Positions 1 to 7,452 of a stretch of 44,318 nt of DNA are shown piece after piece. Position 1 is the first letter of the stretch. Every line of letters starts with the position of its first letter. The translations under genes were made by a program, and so were the position numbers. The notes beneath the pieces were generated by a model, which did no database searches, was not told the origin of the DNA, and saw nothing but the letters and a program-made list of their open reading frames with translations. The DNA is from an uncultured Clostridium sp. (GTDB lineage: Bacteria > Bacillota_I > Bacilli_A > RF39 > UBA660). The stretch spans positions 1 through 44,318 of the forward strand of contig CAJJPX010000010.1 of NCBI GenBank assembly GCA_905193755.1. The letters run 5' to 3'.

Positions 1-1
1 A

Positions 2-55
2 AGAAAAGTAGATCACATTCTTTTTATGTGTCTACTTTTACTTTATCACTTCAAA
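2..55. repeat. 54-bp terminal inverted repeat, left copy
   Basis: Bases 2-55 are the exact reverse complement of 44265-44318, the last bases of the window. The copy contains a terminator-like hairpin plus 15 further bases. Here it lies 33 nt downstream of the minus-strand membrane-protein gene, whereas the right copy covers the last codons of a methyltransferase. No transposase is near either copy, so a repeat at which an assembly broke is the simplest reading. Confidence 0.8.
4..39 (-). terminator. Hairpin terminator downstream of the oapA-like gene
   Basis: The arms are 4-18 and 26-39, with a single bulged T at 13 and loop TCTTTTT. Read on the minus strand the stem ends in CTACTTTTCTT, so it can terminate leftward transcription. 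The A-rich opposite side makes it possibly bidirectional. Confidence 0.6.
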
Positions 56-87
56 GAATTTTCTCTTAAGTCTTTTTGTATTGGAAA

Positions 88-609
88 CTATTTAGTTTTA
101 AATTTACTTAATACTTTTGCGGCTACGAATATTATTGAGTCGCTATTTTTAATTGCTTGTTTTTTTCCTATAGCTTTACCACCTACTGTAATAGATGAAA
201 TAATTGAACTTACTAGTAGTGTAACAATAACTGTTGATACATTTAATTTAGTAGATATATTTATAGCAAGCATTGCACCTATAGAACCACTTACTATACC
301 ACATATATCACCAATAACATCATTACATATACTTGCGATTGTACTTGAGTTTTTAACTAGATAAACTCCTTCTTTTGAACCTTTTATTTTCTTAGCACTT
401 TTTGCATGAAATGATGCTTCGTTTGCTGTTAATACAGCTGTACCTATAATATCAAATAAAATACCTATTCCAATAAATATTACACATAATACTATTAAAA
501 GTATTGTATTATTGAATTTTGATATTAGATAGTTAGAAGCACTACTGAAAATTAAAGCTATAAAAAAAGTCATTAAAAATGCCTTTAGAATCCAATTATC
601 TTTTTTCAT
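88..609 (-). CDS. oapA: Four-helix membrane protein, probable OLE-associated protein OapA
   Basis: This 173-residue protein has four predicted membrane helices and a Lys-rich loop between helices 2 and 3 (AKSAKKIKGSKEG). Conserved-looking polar residues sit in the helices (FDIIG, NEASFH, CNDVIGDICG). Four helices with a basic central loop, encoded directly behind a large structured RNA, is the known arrangement of OapA, the membrane partner of OLE RNA, which has remote similarity to DUF21/CorC-type Mg2+ transporters. I start it at ATG 609 because AAGGGAG at 626-620 is 10 nt upstream; the TTG at 615 is too close to that site. There is no terminator between the RNA and the gene, so both are probably made from one promoter. 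The family call rests on recalled family features plus context, not on a search. The alternative is an unrelated small membrane protein. Confidence 0.6.
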   Translation of the reverse strand: MKKDNWILKAFLMTFFIALIFSSASNYLISKFNNTILLIVLCVIFIGIGILFDIIGTAVLTANEASFHAKSAKKIKGSKEGVYLVKNSSTIASICNDVIGDICGIVSGSIGAMLAINISTKLNVSTVIVTLLVSSIISSITVGGKAIGKKQAIKNSDSIIFVAAKVLSKFKTK

Positions 610-636
610 TTTCAATAAACTCCCTTAATATAAATA

Positions 637-1091
637 GTATGGAATATTATAAATTAATTTTACGGCTTTGGTCGAGTTGAATTTCTCTAATTCCTACCAT
701 TAGTTACCTGCAGGCGATTTCTCTTTAAAAGAATTAATCACTTGTTACCATTAATGATCACTCGATTACCACTTAGTCCGCACTTCAATCTTTATAATAT
801 AGGCATACTAGAGGTTTTCCCAAGCAAACATGTATCACTTTTATTCGCTTTTGCAACTTATTTTTCAATTGCTATCCCAATAAGTCACTCACGACATGTG
901 TTTTCATATTTTCCGATGTGAATTAAGGAGTTCAGATATATGCCATTACATCTTATCCTTAAAACTAAAATTATATATCCGCCCCAAACTGGGCGTAAGA
1001 AGCGTAATATATAAAGTATCATTTTACACAATTGATGGATTTTTAGCCCCATCTTCTAGTGGTATGTTTGACTAGTATAATGCTCCATACA
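637..1091 (-). ncRNA. Large structured RNA (~455 nt), probable OLE RNA
   Basis: A consensus promoter fires leftward into about 455 nt with no credible ORF. Its 5' end (minus strand 1090-1076, GTATGGA-GC-ATTATA) pairs with its 3' end (651-637, TATAAT-AT-TCCATAC), closing the whole RNA like a P1 helix. Inside are a long stem at 971-1014 capped by CGCCC/GGGCG around AGTTTG, the palindrome CCTGCAGG, and several further complementary arms such as ACTTATT/AATAAGT. An OapA-like gene starts 28 nt beyond the closing helix, which is how OLE RNA is organised. OLE is usually nearer 600 nt, so this would be a compact form. It lacks the RNase P core AGAGGAAAGTCC, a tmRNA tRNA-like end, and the SRP apical loop, so those are unlikely. 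Confidence 0.6.
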
Positions 1092-1097
1092 TCTAGA

Positions 1098-1126
1098 ATT
1101 ATAGCATATTTTAGTGAAAATGTCAA
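1098..1126 (-). promoter_or_regulatory. Sigma-A promoter of the structured RNA
   Basis: On the minus strand there is TTGACA (1126-1121), a 17-nt spacer and TATAAT (1103-1098), a full consensus match. The predicted start is near 1091, at the 5' arm of the RNA's closing helix. The -35 box lies in the T-rich tail of the preceding gene's terminator. Confidence 0.85.
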
Positions 1127-1157
1127 AAGACACACTATATTATATGAAGTGTGTCTT
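1127..1157 (-). terminator. Terminator of the ygjV-like gene
   Basis: AAGACACAC pairs perfectly with GTGTGTCTT across a 13-nt loop. Read leftward it is followed by TTGACATTTT, a T-rich tail interrupted by the -35 box of the next promoter. Confidence 0.7.
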
Positions 1158-1161
1158 AAAA

Positions 1162-1701
1162 TTATTTGTGTTTTTTAGTTATTTTTTTCTTTCTATTTTT
1201 TCTTTTTATTTCTCTTATAAGAGCTATTGCAGTTGAAGTAATTTCCATTATATTACCAGTTACACATACGTATGCTTGGAATTTAAGATTATAAAATAAC
1301 CATCCAATAGCACAAGTACCAAATACGAATTTATATACTTTTGGATCTTTAAATGATGCACCAATTGTATAAATAATTGCAGCAAATACTGGTAAGAGTG
1401 ATAAAGGATTAGTATATGTTAGAATTCCTATGAATATAGTTACTAATATAACTATTGTTGGTAATATAAGTGGTATTTTCTTTTTTGATTTATCATATTT
1501 GTAAAATAGAAGAATTCTTAGTACTGAAATTATATCCATGAATGCTGCTGAAAAACCTCCCAGTAGTGCATACTGGAATGAATAGAACATGTGAGCAATT
1601 GATTGAACTATCATCATGTGTTTTTTCTTTCTACATTGAACAGAAAGAGTCATAGTAAGCATTGCTGCTGCACCAATTAATTGAGCATATAATACATTCA
1701 T
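1162..1701 (-). CDS. YgjV-family inner membrane protein
   Basis: The 179-residue protein is a chain of short hydrophobic helices with a Lys/Arg-rich cytoplasmic tail (REIKRKNRKKK). The N-terminal pattern of an LIGAAAM helix, then SVQCRKKKHMMI, then a helix with Gln-Tyr-Ala-Leu-Gly-Gly matches the YgjV/Imp-YgjV family of unknown function, which is related in layout to PnuC-like small transporters. It starts at ATG 1701 behind AGGAG. It is the first gene of a leftward unit that ends at the hairpin 1127-1157, and it is divergent from argS. Its substrate, if any, cannot be read from the sequence. Confidence 0.7.
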   Translation of the reverse strand: MNVLYAQLIGAAAMLTMTLSVQCRKKKHMMIVQSIAHMFYSFQYALLGGFSAAFMDIISVLRILLFYKYDKSKKKIPLILPTIVILVTIFIGILTYTNPLSLLPVFAAIIYTIGASFKDPKVYKFVFGTCAIGWLFYNLKFQAYVCVTGNIMEITSTAIALIREIKRKNRKKKITKKHK

Positions 1702-1779
1702 ATAATCTCCTAGTATATCTATTATAATATTTTTTGTTATAAAAATAAATATGTTATTCTCAAATAGATGTTAATATGC

Positions 1780-1785
1780 TATAAT
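1780..1785 (+). promoter_or_regulatory. Likely -10 box of argS
   Basis: TATAAT occurs 25 nt before the argS ATG. No strong -35 hexamer lies 17 nt upstream (TTATTC region), so only the -10 is called. Confidence 0.5.
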
Positions 1786-1809
1786 CTAAGTCAAGAAGGA
1801 GAGGATATT

Positions 1810-3531
1810 ATGAGTTTTATTAAAGAAACTGAAAATTATATTACAGATGTAATAAAAAAATGTGGCTATGAAGTCGATAACGTTATTTTGGAGTCCTCTT
1901 CAAGACGCGATTTAGGAGAATTTCAAATTAATGTATGTATGGGCCTTGCTAAAAAGTATGGTAAAAATCCAAGAGAGATTGCAGAAGCTATAATTGGTAG
2001 TTTCGATGATAGGTTTTATAATGTTAATATAGCAGGACCTGGTTTTATAAATGTTAGTATTAGTGATAAATATTTACTTGATTACATTAATAATAATATT
2101 AAAGATACTAAAGGTTTTGTTGATAAAGGTAAAGGTAAAACTATTATAGTAGATTATGGTGGAGCTAATGCAGCTAAAACACTTCATGTAGGACATATGA
2201 GACCAGCTAACATTGGAGAATCATTAAAGAGACTTGCTACATTACTTGGAGATAAAACTATTGGGGATGTTCATTTAGGAGATATAGGTAGACAATCAGG
2301 AATGTTAATAACTGAGATAAAAAAGAGAAAACCAGAATTATGTTATTTTGATCCAAATTATAAGGGTGAATATCCAAAACTTGAAATAACTACAGAGGAG
2401 TTAGGCGAATATTATCCTGCCGCTAGTATAGATGCTAAAGAAAATCCTGAGAGAATGGAAGAAGTAAGAAAGATAACTGCTTTAGTTGACGAAGGAAAAG
2501 AACCATACTTCAGCATGTGGAAAGATATAGTAGAAGTATCTAAAGAATCTATTAAAAAGAGTTATGATTATTTAAATTGTAATTTCGATTTATGGGAAGG
2601 TGAACTTAGTTCATTAGAATATGTGCCTGATACTTTAAAAATATTAGAACCATATATGTATGTTTCTGAAGGAGCAAAAGTTATAGATGTTAAGAAGGAT
2701 GATGATAAAATAGAAATTCCACCACTAATTGTTATTAAGAATGATGGAGCTACTATTTATGCAACACGTGATTTAGCAACTATTTATTCAAGAGTTAAAA
2801 AATATAATCCTGATGAAATATGGTACATAGTAGATGCTAGACAATCTATGTATTTTGAACAAGTATTTAGAGCATCTTATAAATCACACTTAGTTCGTGA
2901 TAATGTTAAACTTGCACACTATTGGTTTGGTACTATGAATGGTGCAGACGGAAAACCATTTAAAACTCGTGATGGTGGAGTAATGTCTTTAGATATGTTA
3001 ATAGAACAAGTTAAAGAAAAATTACTTACTAAATTAGATAAATATACTGAAGAAGAAAAGAAAAATATAGCAGATGTTCTTACAGTAGCAACAATTAAAT
3101 ATGCAGATTTATCTCCATATCGTACTACTGACTTTATATTTGATATAGATAAAATAACTTCTTTTGAAGGAAAAACTGGTCCATATGTTTTATATACAAT
3201 GGTAAGAATTAAATCTATATTAGATAAAGTTGATATTAAAGACGCTAAAATTAAATCAATATATAGTGATACTGAAAGAAATATATATATTAAATTATTA
3301 GAACTTTCTAAGATACTTACTAAAGCATATAATGAAAAAACGTTAAGTTATATATGTGAATATCTATTTGATTTATGTAGTTTATTTAATAAATTCTATG
3401 GTGAATGTAATATCGTTAATGAAAAAGATATGGATAAAAAAGAGTCTTACGTAGCATTGTTAAATGTTTTATATAATACTGGTAAAATGTTACTTGATAT
3501 ATTAGCAATAGAAGTGCCAGATAAGATGTAA
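1810..3531 (+). CDS. argS: Arginyl-tRNA synthetase
   Basis: ArgRS charges tRNA-Arg with arginine using ATP in the cytoplasm. The 573-residue length fits the family. The N-terminal additional domain (about 1-90) is followed by the class I catalytic core with the HIGH box as HVGH (about residue 126, in KTLHVGHMRPANIG). The ArgRS-type replacement of the KMSKS loop is GKPFKTRDGG, and a C-terminal helical anticodon-binding domain ends in the usual short hydrophobic tail. I start it at ATG 1810 because AAGGAGAGG sits just upstream; an in-frame ATG at 1768 precedes the likely -10 box and would add 14 unsupported residues. A DUF975 gene follows 15 nt downstream, probably co-transcribed. Confidence 0.97.
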   Translation: MSFIKETENYITDVIKKCGYEVDNVILESSSRRDLGEFQINVCMGLAKKYGKNPREIAEAIIGSFDDRFYNVNIAGPGFINVSISDKYLLDYINNNIKDTKGFVDKGKGKTIIVDYGGANAAKTLHVGHMRPANIGESLKRLATLLGDKTIGDVHLGDIGRQSGMLITEIKKRKPELCYFDPNYKGEYPKLEITTEELGEYYPAASIDAKENPERMEEVRKITALVDEGKEPYFSMWKDIVEVSKESIKKSYDYLNCNFDLWEGELSSLEYVPDTLKILEPYMYVSEGAKVIDVKKDDDKIEIPPLIVIKNDGATIYATRDLATIYSRVKKYNPDEIWYIVDARQSMYFEQVFRASYKSHLVRDNVKLAHYWFGTMNGADGKPFKTRDGGVMSLDMLIEQVKEKLLTKLDKYTEEEKKNIADVLTVATIKYADLSPYRTTDFIFDIDKITSFEGKTGPYVLYTMVRIKSILDKVDIKDAKIKSIYSDTERNIYIKLLELSKILTKAYNEKTLSYICEYLFDLCSLFNKFYGECNIVNEKDMDKKESYVALLNVLYNTGKMLLDILAIEVPDKM

Positions 3532-3546
3532 GAAGAAAGGATTATT

Positions 3547-4170
3547 ATGGTAGACAGAGTAGAATTAAAAAGAAGAGCTAAAGAATTTGCTTATTCTCAT
3601 AAGATGGATATTTGGAGACCTGTATTAGTAATATTTTGTATTAATTTTGTAATATCATTTGTTACTTCAATGATGGGTGTAAATGAAGAAACTCAATTAT
3701 ATTCTATAATTACTTCATTAACTACTTTAGTAATGGTTCCATTACAAATAGGTGGTATATCATATGTTATGGGTGTTATTGATGGTAAAAAAGTTGATCT
3801 TAAGGAATGCTTATTATCTAAGTTCAAAGATGGTTCTTGGTGGAAAATATTATTAGCTACTTTATGTGTAGGACTTGTAGTTGGATTTGGAATGGTATTA
3901 TTAATAGTTCCTGGAATATATTTTGCTTTAAAGTATGGTATGGTTCAAATGATATTAGCTGATGAAAAATTTAATGATAAGAAAATTCTTTATGCTTTAG
4001 ATAAAAGTTCTGAAATGATGAGTGGACATAAATGGGAATATTTTGTATTTATTCTTAGTTTCTTTGGTTGGTTTATTCTTGGAGCATTTACATTTGGTAT
4101 TTTATATATTTGGATTTATCCATATTATATGGTAGCTAACTATTATTATTTTAAAGAATTGAAAAAATAG
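3547..4170 (+). CDS. DUF975-family integral membrane protein
   Basis: This 207-residue protein has about five membrane helices. It has the DUF975 layout: an N-terminal basic segment (KRRAKEFAYSHK), glycine-rich helices including VPLQIGGISYVMGVIDGKK, the loop motif LIVPGIYFALKYGMVQMILAD, then the helix pair that follows MSGHKWEYFVF. Function is not established for the family, and it resembles other small Firmicute membrane proteins. The gene lies 15 nt behind argS with AGAAAGG as ribosome binding site and ends directly in a terminator. The linkage to argS is probably only transcriptional. Confidence 0.8.
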   Translation: MVDRVELKRRAKEFAYSHKMDIWRPVLVIFCINFVISFVTSMMGVNEETQLYSIITSLTTLVMVPLQIGGISYVMGVIDGKKVDLKECLLSKFKDGSWWKILLATLCVGLVVGFGMVLLIVPGIYFALKYGMVQMILADEKFNDKKILYALDKSSEMMSGHKWEYFVFILSFFGWFILGAFTFGILYIWIYPYYMVANYYYFKELKK

Positions 4171-4188
4171 CACATAAGTGCTTTTTTT
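4169..4188 (+). terminator. Terminator after the DUF975 gene
   Basis: AGCAC-ATAA-GTGCT is followed by seven T, and the stem overlaps the stop codon. Confidence 0.75.
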
Positions 4189-4223
4189 CTTGCATAAAAC
4201 TTAGTAAAACTAGTAAATTTATG

Positions 4224-4252
4224 TTGTAAGTTAAAAATAAGTATGCTATAAT
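4224..4252 (+). promoter_or_regulatory. Promoter of rpsF-ssb-rpsR
   Basis: TTGTAA (4224-4229), a 17-nt spacer ending in the extended -10 element TGC, and TATAAT (4247-4252). Confidence 0.8.
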
Positions 4253-4271
4253 ACATTAGAACGAAAAGTTC

Positions 4272-4298
4272 CTTGCTTCATTTAGTGAAGCCGTTAAG
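4272..4298 (+). promoter_or_regulatory. Probable S6:S18-binding leader motif
   Basis: GCTTCA (4275-4280) pairs with TGAAGC (4286-4291). An outer CTT/AAG helix is separated from it by a 3'-side bulge that begins with CCG (4291-4293). A CCG-containing bulge just upstream of rpsF is the known signature of the autoregulatory S6:S18 leader, which mimics the 16S binding site. The whole element lies between the promoter and the rpsF Shine-Dalgarno AGGAGG. Confidence 0.6.
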
Positions 4299-4318
4299 AC
4301 CAAAAGGAGGTGTAAGTA

Positions 4319-4606
4319 ATGAATAAATATGAAATAATGTTTATTGTTAAAACTGACATTGATGAAAAAGCTCAAAAAGACACAGTAAAGACTTTCGAAA
4401 AAGTGTTAACAGATATGAAATCTAAAATCGTTAATACTAAAGATATGGGTCAAAAGAAGCTTGCTTATCCTATTAAGAATCAAGTTAGAGGAAACTATTA
4501 TGTATTCAATGTAGAAGCTACTGCTGCTGCTGTTAAAGAATTCGATAGAAAAGCTAAGATTGATGAAAATATCTTAAGACATATTGTCATAAGAGAAGAG
4601 GAGTAG
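4319..4606 (+). CDS. rpsF: 30S ribosomal protein S6
   Basis: The 95-residue protein has typical S6 features: the YEIMFIVKTD strand at the N-terminus, the GQKKLAYPIKNQVRGNYYVF core, and the ILRHIVIREEE end. S6 binds S18 and the central domain of 16S rRNA. It starts at ATG 4319 behind AAAGGAGGTG and is the first gene of rpsF-ssb-rpsR, an arrangement conserved in Bacillota. Regulation is probably by feedback of S6:S18 on the leader hairpin. Confidence 0.97.
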   Translation: MNKYEIMFIVKTDIDEKAQKDTVKTFEKVLTDMKSKIVNTKDMGQKKLAYPIKNQVRGNYYVFNVEATAAAVKEFDRKAKIDENILRHIVIREEE

Positions 4607-4609
4607 TTA

Positions 4610-5083
4610 ATGAACAAAATAATGTTAGTCGGAAGACTAGTTAGAGATCCTGAAGTTAGAAGTACTAGTACTGGTAGTTCAACTGCTAACTTTACTGTAG
4701 CTGTAAGTAGAAATTTTAAGAATAAAGATGGAAACTATGATGCTGACTTTTTACCTTGTGTAGCATTTAGAAATTCTGCTGATTTTGTTTCAAAATACTT
4801 TAAAAAAGGTAGCTTAATTGGAATAGAAGGTAGAGTTCAAACAAGAAATTATGATGCTCAAGATGGTACTAAGAGATATGTAACAGAAGTTGTAGTTGAA
4901 AATATAGAGTTTGTTGGTGGAAGAAATGAAGGTGGCTCAAATCAAATGAGTAATAATGCTTATATGGATGCACCTAGTGAAGCACCAATGGATGTAATGC
5001 CAGAATATGATATTCCTAAATCAGATCCATATGAAAATTATGATAAAGAAGTATCGCTAAGTGATAATGATTTACCATTCTAA
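4610..5083 (+). CDS. ssb: Single-stranded DNA-binding protein
   Basis: SSB coats single-stranded DNA in replication, recombination and repair. The OB fold occupies about residues 1-105 (NKIMLVGRLVRDPEVR, FTVAVSR, DFLPCVAFR, GSLIGIEGRVQTRNY). A Gly/Asn/Met-rich linker follows, then the acidic tip ending in DNDLPF, which recruits partner proteins. It has 157 residues, in the family range. It lies 3 nt downstream of rpsF and 11 nt upstream of rpsR, so it is translated within the ribosomal operon. Confidence 0.97.
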   Translation: MNKIMLVGRLVRDPEVRSTSTGSSTANFTVAVSRNFKNKDGNYDADFLPCVAFRNSADFVSKYFKKGSLIGIEGRVQTRNYDAQDGTKRYVTEVVVENIEFVGGRNEGGSNQMSNNAYMDAPSEAPMDVMPEYDIPKSDPYENYDKEVSLSDNDLPF

Positions 5084-5094
5084 GGAGGAAAGAA

Positions 5095-5307
5095 ATGGCA
5101 GAATTTTATAGAAGAAAAAAAATATGTCAAATGTGTGCTGGTAAGAGTGTAGATTATAAAGATGTTATGATCGTTTCTAAATACATTAATGAAAAAGGTA
5201 AGATTTTACCTAGAAGAATGACTGGAGCTTGTGCTAAGCATCAAAGACATATTGCTAATCAAATTAAGATTGCTAGATATATGGCATTATTACCATATAC
5301 TAAGTAA
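5095..5307 (+). CDS. rpsR: 30S ribosomal protein S18
   Basis: The 70-residue protein has the S18 pattern RRKKICQMCAG, YKDV, GKILPRRMTGACAKHQR and an IKIARYMALLPYT end. Three cysteines (two in CQMC and one in GACAK) resemble zinc-binding C+ paralogs of ribosomal proteins, although no fourth ligand is certain. It is the last gene of the rpsF operon, with AAGGAGG as ribosome binding site, and is followed by a strong terminator. Confidence 0.97.
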   Translation: MAEFYRRKKICQMCAGKSVDYKDVMIVSKYINEKGKILPRRMTGACAKHQRHIANQIKIARYMALLPYTK

Positions 5308-5322
5308 TTAGTTATAAATATT

Positions 5323-5346
5323 AAGTAGTAGAAATACTACTTTTTT
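5323..5346 (+). terminator. Terminator of the rpsF operon
   Basis: AAGTAGTA-GAAA-TACTACTT is followed by a T run. It faces the terminator of the convergent peptidase gene. Confidence 0.85.
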
Positions 5347-5354
5347 ATTGCAAT

Positions 5355-5375
5355 AAAAAAGAGACTTTAGTCTCT
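5355..5375 (-). terminator. Terminator of the YugP-like peptidase gene
   Basis: On the minus strand AGAGAC-TAAA-GTCTCT is followed by TTTTTT. The stem overlaps the last codons and stop of the gene. Confidence 0.8.
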
Positions 5376-6032
5376 ATTTCTACTTATAAGTATTAATCTA
5401 AGTATTTGTAGTGCTTCTGCTAAGAAACCTGCTATGTATGTGAAGGCTGCTGCATTTAGTACACTATTAGTACCATTTATATTCTTTTTACTATAAAGTT
5501 CTATATCTTTTAGCTGATCTTTTGCTCTAGAAGATGCATTAAATTCAACTGGAAGAGTTATTAATTGGAAGAATAAACCAACTAGTAGAAGTATAATACC
5601 TATATCAATTAAGTTTAGTGCTTCGGCTGCAAAACCAATAATTATGAATAAGCTTGATATATGAGATGTGAAGTTAACAATTGGTACTAAGAAACTTCTA
5701 AATCTTAAGAAGAAATATCCTTCTTTATCTTGAATAGCATGACCAACTTCATGAGCTGCGACTGATGCAGAACTAATACTTGTGCCTTTATAAATACTAC
5801 TAGATAAGACAACTCTCTTTTTTCTTGGGTCATAATAGTCAGTAAGTTCTCCGTTTGTTTCAAATATTTCTACGTTATTAAGACCGTTTTTATCAAGTAT
5901 CATTCTAGCTACTTCTTTTCCAGTTAAGTTTTTATCATTTTCAACTTTTGAATATTTTAAATATGAACCTTTAACACTTACTTGAGCAATTAAAGGTATT
6001 AAAATTATTAATAATATCAATATTAAATCCAT
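5367..6032 (-). CDS. YugP-type zinc metallopeptidase, membrane-bound
   Basis: The protein has an N-terminal membrane helix and the zincin motif HEVGH (in SVAAHEVGHAIQDKEGYFFLR), so two zinc-ligand histidines and the catalytic glutamate are intact. Further helices lie around LIDIGIILLLVGLFFQLITLPVEFNAS, with EFNASSRA as the conserved downstream acidic site, and the end is hydrophobic. This is the pattern of the Zn_peptidase_2 (YugP) family, which has no well-defined substrate. I prefer ATG 6032 (221 residues) with GGTGA just upstream; a TTG at 6044 would add four residues. The gene is convergent with the rpsF operon. Confidence 0.85.
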   Translation of the reverse strand: MDLILILLIILIPLIAQVSVKGSYLKYSKVENDKNLTGKEVARMILDKNGLNNVEIFETNGELTDYYDPRKKRVVLSSSIYKGTSISSASVAAHEVGHAIQDKEGYFFLRFRSFLVPIVNFTSHISSLFIIIGFAAEALNLIDIGIILLLVGLFFQLITLPVEFNASSRAKDQLKDIELYSKKNINGTNSVLNAAAFTYIAGFLAEALQILRLILISRNRD

Positions 6033-6081
6033 TTCATTCACCAATATAATATTATCATACTTATGTGAAATATTTAAGAAA

Positions 6082-7398
6082 TTATACCTTAAAACCTATA
6101 AAATGTGTGTATGAATTAATATTAAAAGATTCTTTTATATTAGTTTTGTCTAATTTTAGTTTATTTAATTTTAAATTATTTATTTTTTTATCTATAAATT
6201 TTGCTTCTTTGAACTTTTTATTTTTTAATAAATCTATTTTGATTGTTAATAACTTGTTAGTTTCTTCTTTTATAGAAGTATTATTTATTTTAGTTTTAGT
6301 ACATAGTAAATCTAGTAATTCTAGACTCTTATCAGGATTCATTTTTGTTTTATCTTTACTAGTTGTATCTATTATAAATTTTAAATCTTTGTTAGTTATT
6401 TTTACATTATGGAATTTTTCATAGTATTTTTTTGTATTTTTTAGAATATTTAGTGTTTCTTCATTTGTTGGTTCATTTACTTTTATTATTTGAAATCTTC
6501 TATTTAGAGCTTTGTCTTTTGAAATTGTTCTGTTATATTCATTTATAGTGGTAGCACCTATACATTTTATTTTATTTCTAGCTAGGTATGGTTTTAGTAT
6601 GTTTGAGGCATCTATTGCACCTTCTGCACCACCTGCGCCTACCATTGTGTGTATTTCATCAATAAATAGAATTAATTCTTCGTTGTTCTCAAATTCATTT
6701 ATAATCTTTTCTATTTTTTCTTCAAATTCTCCTCTATATCTAGTACCACTTACGATTGATGACATGGTTAGTTCAATAATTTGTTTATTCTTTAGGATGT
6801 CTGGTACATCATCATTATTTATTTTTATAGCTAAAGCTTCTACGATTGCTGTTTTACCAACACCGGCTTCTCCGATAAGAATAGCATTACTTTTATCTTT
6901 TTTACATAGTGCTTCAATTAATTCATTTAATTCTTTATCTCTACCAGTAATGTTATAATCTCTTGTTTTTACTTTTTCATTTAGGTTAACTCCATATTTT
7001 AGTTTTGTCTCATTTAATAGTTTTTTATAAATTTTATTTATATTTACATTTTGATTATTTAATATAGTTATAGCTATACCATCGTTGTTTTTTATGATGT
7101 TAAGTAGTACATTTTTTAGTGTTATAGTATTATCTTCTACTGAATCTAATATTATCTTTTTAAGTAGGGGTGTGTATGATGGTATAGTTATTTTTGTATC
7201 TTTTTTGATATATTTATTTATATCTTTTATAAAATCTTTTTTATTTATTTCTTTTTTTAGTATGTTTGATATATCGTTATTAAGTGAGAGTACTCCGATT
7301 ATTAGGTGTTCTGTACCTATGAAATTATGTTTTAGTTTTATTGCTTCTCTTTCGCTTTGTTTTAATGCTTTTATTAAATTTTCATCATATTCTATCAT
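6082..7398 (-). CDS. ClpC-like AAA+ ATPase with only the first ATPase domain
   Basis: The 438-residue protein has a ClpC-type N-domain with two Clp repeats (about 1-140), then one AAA+ module. Walker A is GEAGVGKT (176-183), pore-loop-like GTRYRGEFEEK, Walker B LILFIDEIH (242-250), sensor GATT and the arginine-finger region LNRRF. A short Lys-rich coiled segment follows (about 365-415) and the protein ends in THFIGFKV. Full ClpC has about 810 residues and a second AAA domain; that domain is absent and there is no room for it before the next gene, so this is not a recent frameshift. The IGF at the C-terminus resembles the ClpP-docking tripeptide of Clp unfoldases. No Shine-Dalgarno precedes ATG 7398. 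It may act as an unfoldase or assembly factor, but partner and substrate are unknown. Confidence 0.85.
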   Translation of the reverse strand: MIEYDENLIKALKQSEREAIKLKHNFIGTEHLIIGVLSLNNDISNILKKEINKKDFIKDINKYIKKDTKITIPSYTPLLKKIILDSVEDNTITLKNVLLNIIKNNDGIAITILNNQNVNINKIYKKLLNETKLKYGVNLNEKVKTRDYNITGRDKELNELIEALCKKDKSNAILIGEAGVGKTAIVEALAIKINNDDVPDILKNKQIIELTMSSIVSGTRYRGEFEEKIEKIINEFENNEELILFIDEIHTMVGAGGAEGAIDASNILKPYLARNKIKCIGATTINEYNRTISKDKALNRRFQIIKVNEPTNEETLNILKNTKKYYEKFHNVKITNKDLKFIIDTTSKDKTKMNPDKSLELLDLLCTKTKINNTSIKEETNKLLTIKIDLLKNKKFKEAKFIDKKINNLKLNKLKLDKTNIKESFNINSYTHFIGFKV

Positions 7399-7420
7399 AT
7401 TAATATTATGTTTTAAATGT

Positions 7421-7449
7421 AAAAAAAAATACAGATTTTACTCTGCATT
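7421..7449 (-). terminator. Terminator of the YfcC-like carrier gene
   Basis: On the minus strand AATGCAGA pairs with TCTGTATT (one G-U) and is followed by nine T. Confidence 0.8.
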
Positions 7450-7452
7450 TTT

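Noticed and set aside
2..55. Terminal inverted repeats of a transposon
   Set aside because: No transposase or resolvase is encoded in the window, the content is mostly housekeeping, and 44 kb is far too long for a simple element.
26..364. Open frames opposite to real genes (for example 26-364 plus, 6065-6424 plus, 16715-17059 minus, 39368-39583 minus)
   Set aside because: They lie antisense to well-supported genes, lack ribosome binding sites, and encode low-complexity hydrophobic or Ser/Phe/Leu-rich peptides typical of AT-rich antisense frames.
637..1091. RNase P RNA, tmRNA or SRP RNA
   Set aside because: The conserved cores (AGAGGAAAGTCC for RNase P, a tRNA-like CCA end for tmRNA, the apical SRP loop) are not found on either strand of the segment.
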